Assembly: GCF_900105475.1 (NCBI RefSeq) | Contig: NZ_LT629777.1 | Location: forward strand, 5,084,001 to 5,148,000 | Direction: 5' to 3' | Length of the DNA stretch: 64,000 nt | Origin: Pseudomonas asplenii | GTDB taxonomy: Bacteria > Pseudomonadota > Gammaproteobacteria > Pseudomonadales > Pseudomonadaceae | In this document: one piece after another, positions 34,067 through 43,858 of the stretch | How positions within the stretch are numbered: position 1 is the stretch's first letter | Layout: each line of letters starts with the position of its first letter | Translations under genes and position numbers: made by a program | Notes under the pieces: generated by a model | Told to the model about the DNA's origin: nothing | What the model saw: only the letters and a program-made list of their open reading frames with translations | Database searches by the model: none

Positions 34067-35203
34067 ATGCATCAGTGTCATCCGGCTGAACTCGATGATC
34101 TGTTCCAGCACAATACTTTTCTGCCCGACTCGACGCCCAATCGTTTCAATCGCCTGCTGGCCCAGGTCAGCCAGGATCGCTACACCGCCCTGGCCACCCT
34201 GTATGCCGAAGCCTATCGCCTGTTTCCCGCCAGCCGCGAACTCGAAGGGTTCTTCGCCGACACGGCCAGACTGATCCTGCTGCCGGCACTCGAACGGCGG
34301 GCGATCATCAATGAGCCGGCCTTCCAGATCTGGGCACGCCGGACCATCCGCCAGAGCAAAGAGGTGCTCGATGGCCTGCAGTGCGGGCGTGACCACCTGT
34401 TGCAGAGCCTGCGGGAGTTACCAGGGGTACTGCAGCGTCTCGCCGAAGCCGCCGCCGAGCACCGGCATGCCCATCGCCCGCCGGTCCGGCGTTTCGAGAT
34501 CGACCCGCTGATCGTCGCCGAACTGCCCCCCTGCTACGAATTCCCGACCGACGAAGCGATCCGCCAGCGCCTGGAAAACAGCGGCTATTCCCTTCATTTC
34601 TTCAGTGACGTAGTGAATGTCGCGCTGTCGCGCGTCGCAATGACCTGGCCCGGCTGCCACGAGCAGTTTCGCCATCTGGTCCGGCTCATCTGCTACCTGC
34701 CCGACGGCCATTTCCGCCAAGGCTCGGCCAGACGCTACAGCGGCGCAATCCTGCTATCGGCCAGGGATCATTCGCTGCTTGAAGTCGAAGCGACACTGGT
34801 ACGTGAAACCGCCCACCAGTTGCTCTACTGGATCGAGGAGATCTGCCCGGTCGTCGATCCGCAGGCCGATGAAGAATGCCTGTACTTCCTGCCCTGGTCG
34901 AACCGGCCCTGTGGCCTGGCCGAGTACTTCCAGGCGTTCTTCGCCCAACTGATGCGGCTCAAGTACCTGGAGCGCGTGCGCCAGCGTCCAGCCAGCGAAA
35001 TGCAGCGCGCCGAGGAACACCTGGTGTACATCCTGCGCGGCCTGGGCCGGGCCCTGCCAACATTGACCGGCAGCCGCGAATTCACCCCCCGTGGCCGTAT
35101 CCTGCTGGATAACCTGGCCGAGGAGGTCCTGGCGCTGGAACGCAACCACGCCACCCTGCTGGCCAGCACCAGCCCGTTGCATGACATGAGCCTGGCGGTC
35201 TGA
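34067..35203 (+). CDS. HExxH-type peptide hydroxylase-like protein with altered first histidine
   Basis: The 378-residue protein resembles the family annotated as HExxH-motif putative peptide-modifying or aKG-HExxH-type peptide beta-hydroxylases. A conserved core includes SGAILLSARDHSLLEVEATLV, then the zone expected to read HExxH, which here is R246-E-T-A-H250, and FLPWSNRPCGLAEYFQAFFAQ, corresponding to the family's PW-x-RP-x-G segment. Thus the first motif histidine is arginine. AGGAGG seven nt before the ATG at 34067 decides the start. The 1,874-residue toxin follows after 122 nt, so the protein may modify it or be co-regulated with it. The family call is tentative. Confidence 0.55.
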   Translation: MHQCHPAELDDLFQHNTFLPDSTPNRFNRLLAQVSQDRYTALATLYAEAYRLFPASRELEGFFADTARLILLPALERRAIINEPAFQIWARRTIRQSKEVLDGLQCGRDHLLQSLRELPGVLQRLAEAAAEHRHAHRPPVRRFEIDPLIVAELPPCYEFPTDEAIRQRLENSGYSLHFFSDVVNVALSRVAMTWPGCHEQFRHLVRLICYLPDGHFRQGSARRYSGAILLSARDHSLLEVEATLVRETAHQLLYWIEEICPVVDPQADEECLYFLPWSNRPCGLAEYFQAFFAQLMRLKYLERVRQRPASEMQRAEEHLVYILRGLGRALPTLTGSREFTPRGRILLDNLAEEVLALERNHATLLASTSPLHDMSLAV

Positions 35204-35325
35204 GCGGTGGGCTCAGTGACGCAGACTTGTTACCGCTTTGAACATCCTCGCCGAGCATTAACTACCGCCCCGCACCTTGAGCTTTCGCGCTGAATGACCG
35301 CCTTTACGCCACGAAGGACTTCAGC

Positions 35326-38300
35326 ATGAGCAGCCCCATTACCACAAACGACCCAGCCAGCGGCACCAAAGCCTCGGTGTCGCTGGAACACGCCATCGAG
35401 CATTTTCTCAGCGACCTGCCCGACGAAACCGCCCGCCGCATCCGACTGGCCAGCGGCATCGACAGCCCCGCGCTGCGCGCCGCCTACCGCGAATCCCGAC
35501 AAGTGCCGGCGCTGTTGCTCGACACCCGGCTGCGTTTCGAACTGGAACAGGAGATACAGGACTTCATCGACGCACTGGGCAAGGCGTCGCCCCCGGCAGC
35601 CAAAGTGACGACGCTCTCCTGGCAGTTGCAACTGCTCGGCCTGGACCTGATCTGGCCGGCAACGAGCGTGCTGCAGGTGTACGATCCGCCGGAGGATTCG
35701 GCAGCGGCCGAGTACGGCCCCGACCTTTCACCCAGCCTGCCGAGGGTGCGCATCGAGCGGGCCCTGGTGCTCGAGGGCGACCTGTGGCGCAGCGTGTTGC
35801 AACAGATGAGCCCGACACAGCGGGCAGCACTGCTGGACGGAGAGTATTCGACCCTCGAAGCCCAGCTGTCGGCGCTCAGACAGCGGGCCTCCTCGCTCCT
35901 GTCCGCTCGACGGCAAGCGCTGTTCGACAGCCTCTATGCCTTCCGACAGCAGTCGCGGGATCCCTTGGTGAACCTGCTGCGCAGCCGGATTCCGCAGCTT
36001 TCGCGCTCTGTGGCCAATGAACTGCTCGCCAACTCGAACGAGCATGATCGTCAGTCGATGAGCTTGTCCGAAGGCGAACTGAGCGAGGAGCAGGCGCTGG
36101 ATGCCCACTGGTATCTGCAGGAAGAACGCTTGAGCCAGGCCTATGAAGGCCTCTTCCTGGAAAGCCGCCAAAACAATGACGACACTCACCGGCTGATGCT
36201 CCACACCCTCGCCACCTGGCCGGAGTGGCCGGCGAGCGACGTGCGCCTGGAGCTGCGCGAGCAGACGCCGGAGGGTCCATTGGTCGTCGGTATCGGTGCC
36301 CCGGGGGCCGAGCAGAGCCACATCATCGTGCACAACCGTCGCCAATTCACCCTGTCTGGCACCGAAGGCTTGGCGCCCACGCCGACCTCCGACCTGCCCG
36401 CAGCCCTGGCAACCTTGCCCGAGCCCTTGCGCAAGCGACTCGGCCTGAGCGATCGCAACACCATCCTGCAACGGCTGCGCCAGCTCCCTGCCCTTTCCCG
36501 CACGCACCTGCGCGCCCTGTTCGGACTCTCGCCCGTGGAACCTTCACAACGTCTTTCCGACGACAACGGCTACCTGCAGGACTCGCCCTCCGGCTTTGCC
36601 AGCCCCGACGAACTTGCCCAACGCCAGCGCACCACCTTCGATGCCCTGGCCGCGACCAATGAGCGAACGCTGCTGCTGGCAAGCCAGCAACCGCACTTCT
36701 ACTGGTTCGCCGCACTGATTCTGGGTCGGCGCCTGGCCCAGGACTTTCCCCAGGCAGCCGCGCGGGACCCCGATACGATTTTCCTCAACACCTACGAGCA
36801 AATCCTCTACTGGCCGCTGTCGGAGAGTGGTGAACGCGGCGAACAGGTACGCACTCGCACGCTCATCCAGTCGAGCACGTTGACGGAGGTGTTTGCCCGG
36901 CACCTGGCCGGCAACCCCCAGACCTTCGATCCGGCCACCAGTGGCCTCTACGCCAGCGCGACCGCCGTTGACCAGGACCAGCAACTGGCCGGCCTGGACC
37001 TCGCACGCCTGGGCAAGACCCTGGAAGATGCCGGCCTGGGCTTCGATAGCCGCTTCAGCGAACAGCTGGACAGTTTCTGGGTCAGCGCCGCGCCGCTGCT
37101 GCGGGAAAACCTGCGGACGCAGATTCGCCTCGAAGCGCAATTGCGAGAACGGGACCTGAACCTGGACGAAAGCAACCGCCAGGATCTGGAGCGGGTGCTC
37201 GAACACCCGACCCAGGCCCAGCGACGCCAGGCATTCCCCGTCGGCGGGCCGATCCATATCTACCGGATCGCCCTGCAACCCCTCGACCTGATACTGGCAG
37301 GCTGCGTGGTCATTACCCGCAGTCCCGATGAAGACACCTACAAGCTACCGGCGCTGCTCTATCAGATCGGCCGTGGCCTGGAGCAGTTCGCGTCCCTGCA
37401 GGCCCTCAAGAAAAATCTGCTCAAGCGCCTCGATGACGAGGTCGAGCGTGGCACACTGCTGGAGCTGCTGCCCCGCCGACAGCGCAACTGGAGCCCCGCC
37501 GGTGTTCCCAAGGGCACGGACCTCTTCAGCTACCGGCTTGAAGAAGGTGATCCGTTCCAGTTCCTGGTGGATGGGCTGCTCACCCGCCAGAAACAGGACT
37601 TTGCCGACGCCTGGCGCTTTGTCAGGGGTGCGTCTGGCCTGGAGAACGACGTCGGCGAATTCGCCCGGCAACTGGGTGATGCCGTCAATCTGGCCGGGCT
37701 GCTGGATATCGTCCCCGTTCTCAAGCGGCGCAACCGCGACCTGATGTTCAGCGATCTGTTGAACCGCCTCAACAGCATCAGCCCGGACGAACAGAACCGC
37801 CTCGCCGCCTTGTGGCAAGCAACCCTGAAAGACGACCCACTGCCCGCCTCGCTCAGCGAACTGCCGGCACTCAAGGCCCATGCTGCCGGCCTGCTCAAGA
37901 GCCACCTGCAAAAACACTATCCGCGGATACCGAGCACCCCGGACAGCATCATCGTGCATGCCACCCACGGCACCACCTACCTGAGCCCGGCCTGGCAAAG
38001 CCAGCCGCCGGTCCAACGGACACGTCCCCGCAGCCTGTCGTTGACGGCCCTGGCGCTGGAGAACATCAAGGGCACACGCCTGGGCGAATCGGTGAATTTC
38101 AAGGCCGAAGTCATCGGCCCGGCAGGCACCACGCTGAGCCTGTCGGATGCCGAGGTGAGAGCCATCGTCCACGACGTCGACGCGCCAGGTCAGTACAGGA
38201 CGCTGCTGGAAGGGAAACTGCTGGGGCCGGACAAGGCCTCGCTGCGCACGACCTGGATAGAGGGGGAACGCGCACGGATGAAACTGCAGGCCTACGTGGC

Positions 38301-40950
38301 GCGTCTGAGTGGGGATTTTCTCGACGCCAGGGGCAGCACCCGGGAGTCCGGCTACAGGCGCATCGAGCACCTGCTCAAATACCCCTCGGCACAGGGCCGC
38401 CCGCTGCTCGATGGTTACCGGGTCCAGGCCAACTACCTGATGCTCGGCGGCACGGACCGGGCCCGTAACGGCGTGAGCATCGACGAGGTGCTGGTTGTCA
38501 GCAGCGACGATCCGGCCGCTACCCTGCTGTTCTACTCGCCGCAAGCCCTCGATGGCAAAGCCTGGCGCGAACTGGCGGGCGCATCCGCACTCGAGTCGTT
38601 GCTGCAGCAGCCGGGCTGGAAGGACTATTGCATTGCCCGGGCCGCGCGGAACGAACAGTGGGATCCGGCCAAGCTGTTCGCCCGCCAAGCGCCCAAGGTC
38701 CGTTACTTTGCCATCGAAGGCGACCTGTTCAACACGCTGTACGAGGCCCGGGTCAAGCACCTGATCGGCAGCGTGGAATACTTCGCGGCCAGCAACCAGC
38801 GAGTGGACCGCGACACGTTCTGGTATTGGATCAAGGTCGGCCTGCGCGTGGGTATCGAGGTCGTCCTCGGCGTCGCCGCGCTGCCGCTCAGCCTGCCGGT
38901 CTACCTGCTGCGCGGCCTGTATGGCCTGGCCAACGTCAACCAGGCACTGGCCCTGGGGCACTATCAGGAAGCCACCGATGCGCTGATCGAGACGCTCGTT
39001 GATATAGCGGCACCCTTGCCGCTGCAGGCGTTCAAGCCGCTGTTGCGGCAGATCCGACCGCTCCCCGGCGTGAAAATCTCCCGCCTGATCAAGACCACCC
39101 GCACCGGCCGGGACGGCATCCGGCAACCCCTGTTGACGGCCGAACCCTCAACGGCCACGCCGCTCAGGCCACAGATCGCAGACCTCAGTGGCTACGAAGT
39201 CAAGACGCTGCCGGAACTGGACTACCTGCGCGACGGACTGTTCGTCGATCGCACGCCGCGCAAGGACCAGTTCCTGAAACTCGACGGCAAGTGGTACCGC
39301 ACCGGCTACCGAGGCGGCAAACGCTGGCTGCTCAAGGAGCATCAGTGGACGGAAGATATTGAACTGGTGCGGGTCGGCGACAGTTGGCAACCCCAGCCCA
39401 TAAAAGGCCTGCGCGGTGGCGCTCCCGAACTGGTCGGTACCGCTCGCTATGAAGTCGAGGCCACCCACCGGGGCACGCTCGACCCCTTGATTCGTACGAA
39501 TAACGCCAGACTCAACCCGAGCTGGTTCGTCCCCAGTTCCACCGAGCTGCAGCGCCAGGCGTCCTCCTACCTGCACCAGCTCTCGCGACGACTGCTCGAA
39601 GACGCCGAGTCGTTCTTCGCCGAACGCCCAGCCACCGCGCCCCGGACACTGGCCGCCGACCTGCTCGACGCGAACGTCTCGACACAACTGATCGAACGGG
39701 GCTACCAGACCGGCAACGGCATCATCATCAGTGCATCCTACCATGCCAAGGCCGGTCGTCAGTTCCTGATCGACAACATGCGGGTATTGGCCAATGAGAA
39801 TCAGGTCAAGACCCTGTACATGGAAAACCTGCTGAGGGATTTCGATCAGGCTCTCCTCAACGACTTCCACCGTACCGGCGTCATGCCGCAGCGCCTGCGA
39901 AGCACGCTGGCGGCGCAGGACACCATTCAGCAGATCGACCCGAACGGACCGCTGGCGTTGCACGAGGTGATTCGCACGGCACACCGTTATGACATTCGCG
40001 TCCAGGCACTCGACTGTGCCACCAGCTACCGCAGCGGCCTGCAGAGCTACACCCCCAATCGAGCCAGGTCGATGAAATATTACGCCCGCCAGGTGATCAG
40101 CACCGATCAACTGCAACAAGGCCCGCATCGCTGGATTGCCCTGACCCAGGATTCGCATGCCAGCCCCGTGCGGGGCGAACCCGGGCTGGCCGACCTGGTG
40201 GGCGCGGTCAACCTGCGCGCCGTCGATGTTGGCGGGCAACCCTTGCCGCTGCGCGTGCTGCGTGACCAGGGCGAGTACAGCCAGGGCATCTTTGTGCATG
40301 ATATCCAGTTCGTGCGGGCCGACGCCCAACTGGAAGTGAACGTTTCGGCCCAGCCACTGCGCCAGCAACCTGGCCCTCACCGGGGGCTTCTGACCCAGCA
40401 GAAGGACTTCCTGATCGAACAGAAAGGTGACCAGTACAGTGTCGTCTGCCGACCCGCCAGCAACGAGCGTTCGCTCCCGGTGCCGGTGGAACTGCCGATT
40501 GTGCAGAGCAGCCTGGTCGACAGCGCCGGCAATACCAGCGTCCGCTTCCACGTCGAGGCACCGCTATTTGGCGATATACGCGGCGTGCGCTACAAAAGCA
40601 TCGAGGACCTGATCTGGGGGCTCAAGCAAGCTGGCCTGAGACAGGTGGTCGAACTCAGCAATGTCACCTACCTGCGCCAGCCGAGGCTCGACACCCATCC
40701 GAAACTCAGTCGTGCCGGGATGTTCATGGTCGAAAAAACCCCGCAAGGATCGGTACTGATCAACCGCTCCCGGGACCGCTCGTTGATCACCACGGTCATC
40801 CGCACTGACCGGAACACAGGCAAGTTCTACATCGTCCATCAGCGCTGGGGTTTCAGCGAAGCGCAGTTGTTCGACAGCATCGACGACTTGACCCAGGAGC
40901 TGGTCAAGAAAGTCAAGCTGGTACGCCTGGTCGAATCCACCGATCTCTGA
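35326..40950 (+). CDS. Giant toxin: DUF6543 / membrane-targeted effector domain type with ChaN/TIKI-like region
   Basis: The 1,874-residue protein has no signal peptide. Long helical regions fill residues 1-1150, resembling the DUF6543 'dermonecrotic toxin' group common in Pseudomonas. A hydrophobic stretch follows (about 1172-1207, VGIEVVLGVAALPLSLPVYLL). Residues about 1440-1620 look like a ChaN/TIKI-type region related to MARTX effector domains: IISASYHAKAGRQFLIDNM (H1473), VKTLYMENLLRDFDQALL (E1500, N1501), VQALDCATSYR and QDSHASP (H1611). Some 230 further residues follow. Secretion route and host are unknown. AAGGA precedes the ATG and a hairpin terminator follows the stop. Confidence 0.75.
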   Translation: MSSPITTNDPASGTKASVSLEHAIEHFLSDLPDETARRIRLASGIDSPALRAAYRESRQVPALLLDTRLRFELEQEIQDFIDALGKASPPAAKVTTLSWQLQLLGLDLIWPATSVLQVYDPPEDSAAAEYGPDLSPSLPRVRIERALVLEGDLWRSVLQQMSPTQRAALLDGEYSTLEAQLSALRQRASSLLSARRQALFDSLYAFRQQSRDPLVNLLRSRIPQLSRSVANELLANSNEHDRQSMSLSEGELSEEQALDAHWYLQEERLSQAYEGLFLESRQNNDDTHRLMLHTLATWPEWPASDVRLELREQTPEGPLVVGIGAPGAEQSHIIVHNRRQFTLSGTEGLAPTPTSDLPAALATLPEPLRKRLGLSDRNTILQRLRQLPALSRTHLRALFGLSPVEPSQRLSDDNGYLQDSPSGFASPDELAQRQRTTFDALAATNERTLLLASQQPHFYWFAALILGRRLAQDFPQAAARDPDTIFLNTYEQILYWPLSESGERGEQVRTRTLIQSSTLTEVFARHLAGNPQTFDPATSGLYASATAVDQDQQLAGLDLARLGKTLEDAGLGFDSRFSEQLDSFWVSAAPLLRENLRTQIRLEAQLRERDLNLDESNRQDLERVLEHPTQAQRRQAFPVGGPIHIYRIALQPLDLILAGCVVITRSPDEDTYKLPALLYQIGRGLEQFASLQALKKNLLKRLDDEVERGTLLELLPRRQRNWSPAGVPKGTDLFSYRLEEGDPFQFLVDGLLTRQKQDFADAWRFVRGASGLENDVGEFARQLGDAVNLAGLLDIVPVLKRRNRDLMFSDLLNRLNSISPDEQNRLAALWQATLKDDPLPASLSELPALKAHAAGLLKSHLQKHYPRIPSTPDSIIVHATHGTTYLSPAWQSQPPVQRTRPRSLSLTALALENIKGTRLGESVNFKAEVIGPAGTTLSLSDAEVRAIVHDVDAPGQYRTLLEGKLLGPDKASLRTTWIEGERARMKLQAYVARLSGDFLDARGSTRESGYRRIEHLLKYPSAQGRPLLDGYRVQANYLMLGGTDRARNGVSIDEVLVVSSDDPAATLLFYSPQALDGKAWRELAGASALESLLQQPGWKDYCIARAARNEQWDPAKLFARQAPKVRYFAIEGDLFNTLYEARVKHLIGSVEYFAASNQRVDRDTFWYWIKVGLRVGIEVVLGVAALPLSLPVYLLRGLYGLANVNQALALGHYQEATDALIETLVDIAAPLPLQAFKPLLRQIRPLPGVKISRLIKTTRTGRDGIRQPLLTAEPSTATPLRPQIADLSGYEVKTLPELDYLRDGLFVDRTPRKDQFLKLDGKWYRTGYRGGKRWLLKEHQWTEDIELVRVGDSWQPQPIKGLRGGAPELVGTARYEVEATHRGTLDPLIRTNNARLNPSWFVPSSTELQRQASSYLHQLSRRLLEDAESFFAERPATAPRTLAADLLDANVSTQLIERGYQTGNGIIISASYHAKAGRQFLIDNMRVLANENQVKTLYMENLLRDFDQALLNDFHRTGVMPQRLRSTLAAQDTIQQIDPNGPLALHEVIRTAHRYDIRVQALDCATSYRSGLQSYTPNRARSMKYYARQVISTDQLQQGPHRWIALTQDSHASPVRGEPGLADLVGAVNLRAVDVGGQPLPLRVLRDQGEYSQGIFVHDIQFVRADAQLEVNVSAQPLRQQPGPHRGLLTQQKDFLIEQKGDQYSVVCRPASNERSLPVPVELPIVQSSLVDSAGNTSVRFHVEAPLFGDIRGVRYKSIEDLIWGLKQAGLRQVVELSNVTYLRQPRLDTHPKLSRAGMFMVEKTPQGSVLINRSRDRSLITTVIRTDRNTGKFYIVHQRWGFSEAQLFDSIDDLTQELVKKVKLVRLVESTDL

Positions 40951-40966
40951 TCACAGCACCCCGACC

Positions 40967-40993
40967 AAGCCGCCCTTGAGGACAGGGCGGCTT
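40967..40993 (+). terminator. Hairpin after the giant toxin gene
   Basis: AAGCCGCCCT (40967-40976) pairs with AGGGCGGCTT (40984-40993) over ten bases, 17 nt after the stop codon. Only two T residues end the stem, so it is a weak intrinsic terminator. The remaining sequence up to 41132 shows no other feature. Confidence 0.5.
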
Positions 40994-41132
40994 GCCGACG
41001 CCACCCGGCCCCTTGCCCGTCGCTCTGCGGAACATCAACGCAACTGATATCAACTATTTCTGCCACCGCCTTACACCACCCCGGCGCAATCACTAAACTG
41101 GCTGGCCTGACCCGTTCCAGAGCCTCCATGCC

Positions 41133-42335
41133 ATGCCGACCCACCTCCATGCTGCTCCCGTGATGACCCGCGCCCTGGTGATGTTGTTCGCCTTCTGCTG
41201 CGGCGCCATCGTGGCCAATATCTACTATGCCCAGCCGATCATCGAACTGATTGCCCCCGATCTGGGCATTTCCACCCACAGCGCCAGCCTGATCGTCTCC
41301 CTGACCCAGATCGGCTATGCCCTGGGGCTGTTTTTCCTGGTGCCGCTGGGCGACCTGCTGGAGAACCGTAAACTGATGCTCGCTACCGTGCTGGTCTCGA
41401 TGATCAGCCTGGTGGCGGCCGGCCTGTCCCGGCAACCCGGGGTCTTTCTGCTGGTGTCGCTGCTGATCGGTTTCAGTTCGGTGTCGGTCCAGATCCTGAT
41501 TCCCCTCGCCGCCCACCTGGCGCCCGAGGAGTCCCGCGGACGGGTGGTCGGCGGGATCATGGGCGGCCTGCTGTTGGGCATCCTGTTGGCCCGACCATTG
41601 TCCAGTGTGGTCGCCGACTACTTCGGCTGGCGTACGGTGTTCATCGCCGCCGCCGTGCTGATGCTGTTCATCATGCTGGTGATCCTGACCACCATGCCCA
41701 AGCGCCAGCCCAACCACAGCGCCACCTATGGGCAACTGCTCGGTTCACTGGGCAAGCTGTTCCGCGACCAGCCGGTGCTGCGCCAGCGCGCCTGGTACCA
41801 GGGCCTGATGTTCGCCACCTTCAGCCTGTTCTGGACCGCCGTGCCGCTGGAACTGTCGCGGGTCCATGGTCTGTCGCAGTCACAGATCGCGCTGTTCGCT
41901 CTGGTCGGGGCGATGGGTGCGCTGGCCGCGCCGCTGGCCGGGCGTCTGGCGGATGCCGGGCATACTCACCGAGCCTCGCTGATGGCGATGCTGCTGGCAA
42001 CCTTGAGTTTCGCCCCGGCGCTGATCCACCCGGCCTACAGCGTGATCGGCCTGGCGGTGACCGGCGTGGTACTGGACTTCGCGGTCCAGATGAACATGGT
42101 GCTCGGCCAGCGCTCGGTCTATGCCCTCGACGCCGCCAGCCGTGGTCGGCTGAATGCGTTGTACATGACCAGCATCTTCATCGGCGGTGCCATCGGCTCG
42201 GCACTGGCCAGCAGTCTGTACGAACAAGGCGGCTGGGCGGCGATCATGGTGCTGGGCAGTGCCCTACCGCTGGTGGCGCTGCTGAGTTTCATGGTGGTGG
42301 CCGGTCGGCAGAAGCGCTTGGCCGCTGCGGCCTGA
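41133..42335 (+). CDS. Major facilitator superfamily transporter
   Basis: The 400-residue inner-membrane protein has twelve hydrophobic segments. The start ALVMLFAFCCGAIVANIYYAQPIIELIA and the MFS motif A-like loop PLGDLLENRKLM (about 73-84) place it in the drug-proton antiporter/YgaY-like group. Motif C-like glycines appear in GGIMGGLLLGILLARPLSS. The ATG at 41133 is accepted, but 41163 is an alternative. Substrate unknown. It stands alone between the toxin and the NUDIX gene. Confidence 0.88.
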   Translation: MPTHLHAAPVMTRALVMLFAFCCGAIVANIYYAQPIIELIAPDLGISTHSASLIVSLTQIGYALGLFFLVPLGDLLENRKLMLATVLVSMISLVAAGLSRQPGVFLLVSLLIGFSSVSVQILIPLAAHLAPEESRGRVVGGIMGGLLLGILLARPLSSVVADYFGWRTVFIAAAVLMLFIMLVILTTMPKRQPNHSATYGQLLGSLGKLFRDQPVLRQRAWYQGLMFATFSLFWTAVPLELSRVHGLSQSQIALFALVGAMGALAAPLAGRLADAGHTHRASLMAMLLATLSFAPALIHPAYSVIGLAVTGVVLDFAVQMNMVLGQRSVYALDAASRGRLNALYMTSIFIGGAIGSALASSLYEQGGWAAIMVLGSALPLVALLSFMVVAGRQKRLAAAA

Positions 42336-42435
42336 TCAGTTAGGTCAGTGGTGCCTGAGCCGGCGCGCAAGCGTCCGCACTGATACCCCATAATCCAAGT
42401 ATGATCTGCGCTTTGCCCACCACAAGGCGTGGATC

Positions 42436-43023
42436 ATGACCGCTACGAAAGACCGGGTTCGCATCATCGACAGCACCGTCCTCTCGGATGACTGGTACCT
42501 GCTGAAGAAAACCACCTTCGATTTCCTGCGCAGCGATGGCACCTGGCAGCGCCAGAGCCGCGAGACCTACGACCGGGGCAATGGCGCGACCATCCTGCTG
42601 TTCAACCGGGAAAAACGCACGGTGGTGCTGACCCGGCAGTTCCGCTTCCCGGTGTTCGTCAATGGCCACGATGGCATGCTGGTGGAAGCCGCCGCCGGCC
42701 TGCTGGAAAACGCCTCCCCCGAAGACCGGATCCGCGCCGAGGCCGAGGAGGAAACCGGTTATCGGGTGCAGAACGTGCAGAAGATCTTCGAAGCCTTCAT
42801 GAGCCCAGGTTCGGTCACCGAGAAACTGCACTTCTTCCTGGGCGAGTACGACGGCGACAGCAAGGTCAGCCACGGCGGCGGGCTGGAGGCCGAGGGCGAA
42901 GACCTGGAAGTCCTCGAACTGTCCCTGGAGGACGCGCTGCAAGCCGTGCGGCGCGGGGACATCGTTGATGCCAAGACCATCATGCTGTTGCAGTACGTGG
43001 CCTTGAACAACACCCTCGACTGA
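42436..43023 (+). CDS. nudK: NUDIX hydrolase, NudK-like GDP-mannose pyrophosphatase
   Basis: The 195-residue enzyme resembles NudK, which cleaves GDP-mannose and related sugar nucleotides. RVRIIDSTVLSDDWYLLKKTTFDF and REKRTVVLTRQFRFPVF match the family N-terminal domain. The NUDIX box is GLLENASPEDRIRAEAEEET (about 96-115). Its usual Arg-Glu pair reads Ala-Glu, a change seen in some NudK members as far as I recall. GLEAEGEDLEVLEL and the C-terminal KTIMLLQY are also typical. It converges on nadE with a 6-nt gap. Confidence 0.85.
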   Translation: MTATKDRVRIIDSTVLSDDWYLLKKTTFDFLRSDGTWQRQSRETYDRGNGATILLFNREKRTVVLTRQFRFPVFVNGHDGMLVEAAAGLLENASPEDRIRAEAEEETGYRVQNVQKIFEAFMSPGSVTEKLHFFLGEYDGDSKVSHGGGLEAEGEDLEVLELSLEDALQAVRRGDIVDAKTIMLLQYVALNNTLD

Positions 43024-43029
43024 TCGGGC

Positions 43030-43857
43030 TCACACCGGCGAATACGGCAAGGCCCGCTTGTGCGCGGTTTTGGCGTAGGCCGCCTCGATGATTGCGCTGA
43101 CCTGCGCCGAAACCGGCTCACCCAACAGGTAGGCGTCGATCTCGGCATAGGTGCAGCCGTAGGCGGCTTCGTCCGGCTTGCCGGGCAGCAACTCCTCCAG
43201 ATCCGCTGTCGGTGTCTTGAACACCAGCGGCTGCGGCGCGCCCATCGCCGATGCCAGTCGACGTACCTGACCCTTGGTCAGACCCGACAGCGGTGCCAGG
43301 TCGCAGGCCCCATCCCCGAACTTGGTGAAAAAGCCCATCAGCGCCTCGGCGGCATGGTCGGTGCCGACCACCAGGCCATCGACGAAGTTGGCCAGCGCAT
43401 ACTGGGTCATCATCCGTGCGCGGGCCTTGACGTTGCCCTTGACGAAGTCGACCTGCGCCGGTGTCGCCTGTACAGCTTCGGCCTCAAGGCTGCCCATCAG
43501 GCCTTCCACGCACGCCGAGATATTCGCGCTGCTGATCTGGTCCGGCCGGATGAATGCCAGCGCGGCCTGGGCATCGTGCTCATCGGCCTGGGTCCGGTAC
43601 GGCAGACGCATGGCGATAAAACGTGCGGTAACGCCCTCCTCACGCAGTTGCTCGACCGCCAACTGGCACAGACGGCCGGCGGTCAGCGAGTCGACGCCAC
43701 CACTGATGCCAAGCACCAGTGCCCGGCAGCCGGAGCGTTTGAGCGTGGCCTTGATGAACTCGATACGCCGGGCCAGTTCTCCGGCTTCGTCGCCGGGAGC
43801 CAGTTGCCGGTTCACACCCAGCGCCTGGGCAATACGATCCTGAGCCACGGTTGCCAT
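43030..43857 (-). CDS. nadE: Ammonia-dependent NAD synthetase
   Basis: The 275-residue enzyme converts deamido-NAD to NAD using ATP and ammonia. The PP-loop is [15 protein letters not shown] (about 47-61). [20 protein letters not shown] and [23 protein letters not shown] are the NAD-site segments. Length matches the short NadE type without a glutaminase domain. GGAGG lies 7 nt before the ATG. It is the third gene of pncA-pncB-nadE, with 1 nt to pncB, so the operon completes NAD salvage from nicotinamide. Confidence 0.95.
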   Translation of the reverse strand: MATVAQDRIAQALGVNRQLAPGDEAGELARRIEFIKATLKRSGCRALVLGISGGVDSLTAGRLCQLAVEQLREEGVTARFIAMRLPYRTQADEHDAQAALAFIRPDQISSANISACVEGLMGSLEAEAVQATPAQVDFVKGNVKARARMMTQYALANFVDGLVVGTDHAAEALMGFFTKFGDGACDLAPLSGLTKGQVRRLASAMGAPQPLVFKTPTADLEELLPGKPDEAAYGCTYAEIDAYLLGEPVSAQVSAIIEAAYAKTAHKRALPYSPV

Positions 43858-43858
43858 C

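Noticed and set aside
37345..39126. 593-codon open frame antisense to the giant toxin
   Set aside because: No domain likeness, and the plus-strand frame is continuous over 5.6 kb.
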